From Planctomycetota bacterium (lineage in GTDB: Bacteria; Planctomycetota; Planctomycetia; Planctomycetales; Planctomycetaceae), in the NCBI GenBank assembly GCA_027624335.1, contig JAQBWV010000013.1, forward strand, positions 1 to 48,349: 48,349 bases of DNA. Reading direction: 5' to 3'. Position numbers and translations under genes: made by a program. A model generated the notes under the pieces. The model was not told the origin of the DNA and did not search any database. It saw only the letters and a list, made by a program, of their open reading frames with translations. Positions 47,356-48,349 of the stretch are shown piece after piece (within the stretch, counting starts at the first letter, position 1; every line of letters begins with the position of its first letter).

Positions 47356-47747
47356 AGCAGACTCCTCTATGGGAAGATGACCGCTGGAATGTCTCACGTG
47401 GTATCACTCGGAGCAAGCGACAAGAGTCTGTAAGGAATAGTCCCGAATTAACTTCCCGATTTCCAACTTCGTCATTCTTACTGAATTCGGGAAGTTATTT
47501 CAGGACTAATCCTAACCTGAGACGGAGCACCAAACGAAGGCTTCATCGTTCGCGTTCAATCAGAATCCTGTGCCTGCGGAACCGAGCCGCAAACGGTCAA
47601 GCCACCCGGCGCATTGTTGACACTAGCAAACTGCTTCGGCATTCTCTTGACGAGAAACCGGCACACATTGAGCAGCAGTCGATTCCTTGTCGACAGCTAC
47701 CAATCGTGCCATAGCTGGTGACGGTGACGTAATTGCGGAGCGATGCT
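47356..47747. other. Divergent intergenic region with inverted repeat
   Basis: 392 bp between the nitrilase start (minus) and the last gene of the window (plus). It contains the 79-bp inverted repeat listed separately. Open frames across it have no recognisable domain. Confidence 0.5.
47434..47512. repeat. Large imperfect inverted repeat (30-bp arms)
   Basis: Arms 47434-47463 and 47483-47512 are complementary at 26 of 30 positions across a 19-base spacer; the shared core contains TAACTTCCCGA. It would form a long hairpin in RNA or a cruciform-like element in DNA. It is upstream of both flanking genes, so it is not a normal terminator; a small palindromic mobile or repeat element or a regulatory structure is possible. 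Confidence 0.8.
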
Positions 47748-48349
47748 ATGCCGAACGAGTGGTTGACCCCTGACACCGTCCGCGACGAAGCGCAGAGCAA
47801 AATCGACGAAGTCCGAAACGTTCGAGAACAGCCGGCGGTAAATTCGCTGCAACTGTTGAACAATCCCATGGTCGATGGACGCGGCATTAACGTTGGCAGC
47901 GCGACGGCTTCGATTCGCAAGTCTAGAAATGCGTTAGCAGGTCGACCATTTGTACGCAGCATCGGTGTTGCGTTTGAAATCGAGCCAACTCCTGAAAACC
48001 ACCAGACTTGGTACGTCTCGGACTCGAAGGAAATCGGTGGCAATAACGCAGACCTCAACATCGTTCCCTGGACTCATTGGATTGGAAGAGTTGCCAATCA
48101 ACTTCGGGACCAACTGGAGAGAGGCAATCGACCTTTGACGCTGTTCTATGGGCCGGACGCGGATGGTCACAAGAAAGAACTCCCTGTGGGGCCTCTTGTG
48201 GAGTACCAGATCGAAGCGGAGAACATTATTGATTATCACTTCTTTGACACGCCGCAGGCACCAACGGATTCAGATGATGCCCCGCCCCATGTAAAAACGA
48301 CAACCACCGACGATGAAGGCGGTGACGACGTCATAAATGAACCCGCGAT
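47748..48349 (+). CDS. Unrecognised protein, 5' part only (runs off window)
   Basis: An open frame of 200 codons from the ATG at 47748 to the window edge without a stop; a CGGAG ribosome-binding site lies about eight bases upstream and a stop closes the frame at 47730. The protein is hydrophilic, with no signal peptide. It begins MPNEWLTPDTVRDEAQSKI and includes a segment with conserved-looking aromatic residues (TWYVSDSKEIGGNN, IVPWTHWIGRVANQL), and ends in an acidic, Thr-rich region (TTTTDDEGGDD). I recognise no domain. Partial at the 3' end. Confidence 0.7.
   Translation, partial: MPNEWLTPDTVRDEAQSKIDEVRNVREQPAVNSLQLLNNPMVDGRGINVGSATASIRKSRNALAGRPFVRSIGVAFEIEPTPENHQTWYVSDSKEIGGNNADLNIVPWTHWIGRVANQLRDQLERGNRPLTLFYGPDADGHKKELPVGPLVEYQIEAENIIDYHFFDTPQAPTDSDDAPPHVKTTTTDDEGGDDVINEPA

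Noticed and set aside
47346..47714. 122-codon plus-strand frame over the inverted repeat
   Set aside because: Ser/Arg-rich shadow-like composition and overlaps the nitrilase start region and the inverted repeat.

Overview
The window looks like chromosomal DNA from a planctomycete (phylum Planctomycetota; genus not decided). The evidence is the gene content: a cytochrome/DUF1549/DUF1553 protein (PSCyt1-PSD1 type), a very large PVC-type haem-binding dehydrogenase-like protein, a DUF1559 protein, a DUF1570 protein, a CRTAC1/ASPIC-UnbV FG-GAP protein, a tail-anchored Ser/Thr kinase and several sugar-related secreted proteins. Gene density is moderate. Many starts lack a strong Shine-Dalgarno, and TGA is used as an ordinary stop at many genes. 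I saw no rRNA, tRNA, CRISPR array, phage genes or insertion sequence.

Layout. 1-4 kb: end of an SMP-30/gluconolactonase-like gene, an ArgE-like M20 deacetylase, and a small exported CxxC protein flanked by two copies of a degenerate ~200-240 bp repeat about 1 kb apart. 4-11 kb: a CEMIP-like G8-domain secreted protein, a YfcE-type phosphodiesterase, a Tsr3/DTW-type aminocarboxypropyltransferase homologue, an exported Ala/Lys-rich coiled-coil protein with a textbook terminator, an AcpH-like protein, and a sugar epimerase/isomerase. 11-18 kb: the large haem-binding propeller protein, an orphan ABC ATPase (minus strand), and the PSCyt1/PSD1 protein. 18-23 kb: a minus-strand operon running FAD oxidoreductase, dihydroorotate-dehydrogenase-like enzyme, DUF1570 peptidase-like protein. 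23-34 kb: amidase, small DUF2007/zinc-ribbon protein, DUF1559 fusion, a DnaA protein without the usual dnaN neighbour, a membrane protein plus MoxR ATPase, and a PfpI/DJ-1 protein.

34-42 kb is the most interesting part. A 662-residue protein built from about six or seven XRE-like helix-turn-helix units is transcribed divergently from an operon. The first gene of that operon reads as one continuous FG-GAP/ASPIC-UnbV/thioredoxin-like protein interrupted by a single in-frame TGA (39068-39070). Immediately after that TGA lies a hairpin whose loop sequence and spacing closely resemble the E. coli fdhF SECIS. The best explanation is an undescribed selenoprotein. The next gene, a class V PLP enzyme, overlaps it by 4 bp, and a tiny zinc-ribbon-like ORF may end the operon before a strong terminator. 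A 28-bp operator-like palindrome lies in the divergent promoter region.

42-48 kb: an AmtB ammonium transporter, a C-terminally anchored Ser/Thr kinase, a Fis-type regulator, a PtsP-like stand-alone GAF protein, a nitrilase-family amidohydrolase, a large imperfect inverted repeat, and the start of an unrecognised gene that runs off the window. No computation was run: family calls come from motifs read by eye, and starts were chosen by ribosome-binding sites where visible.
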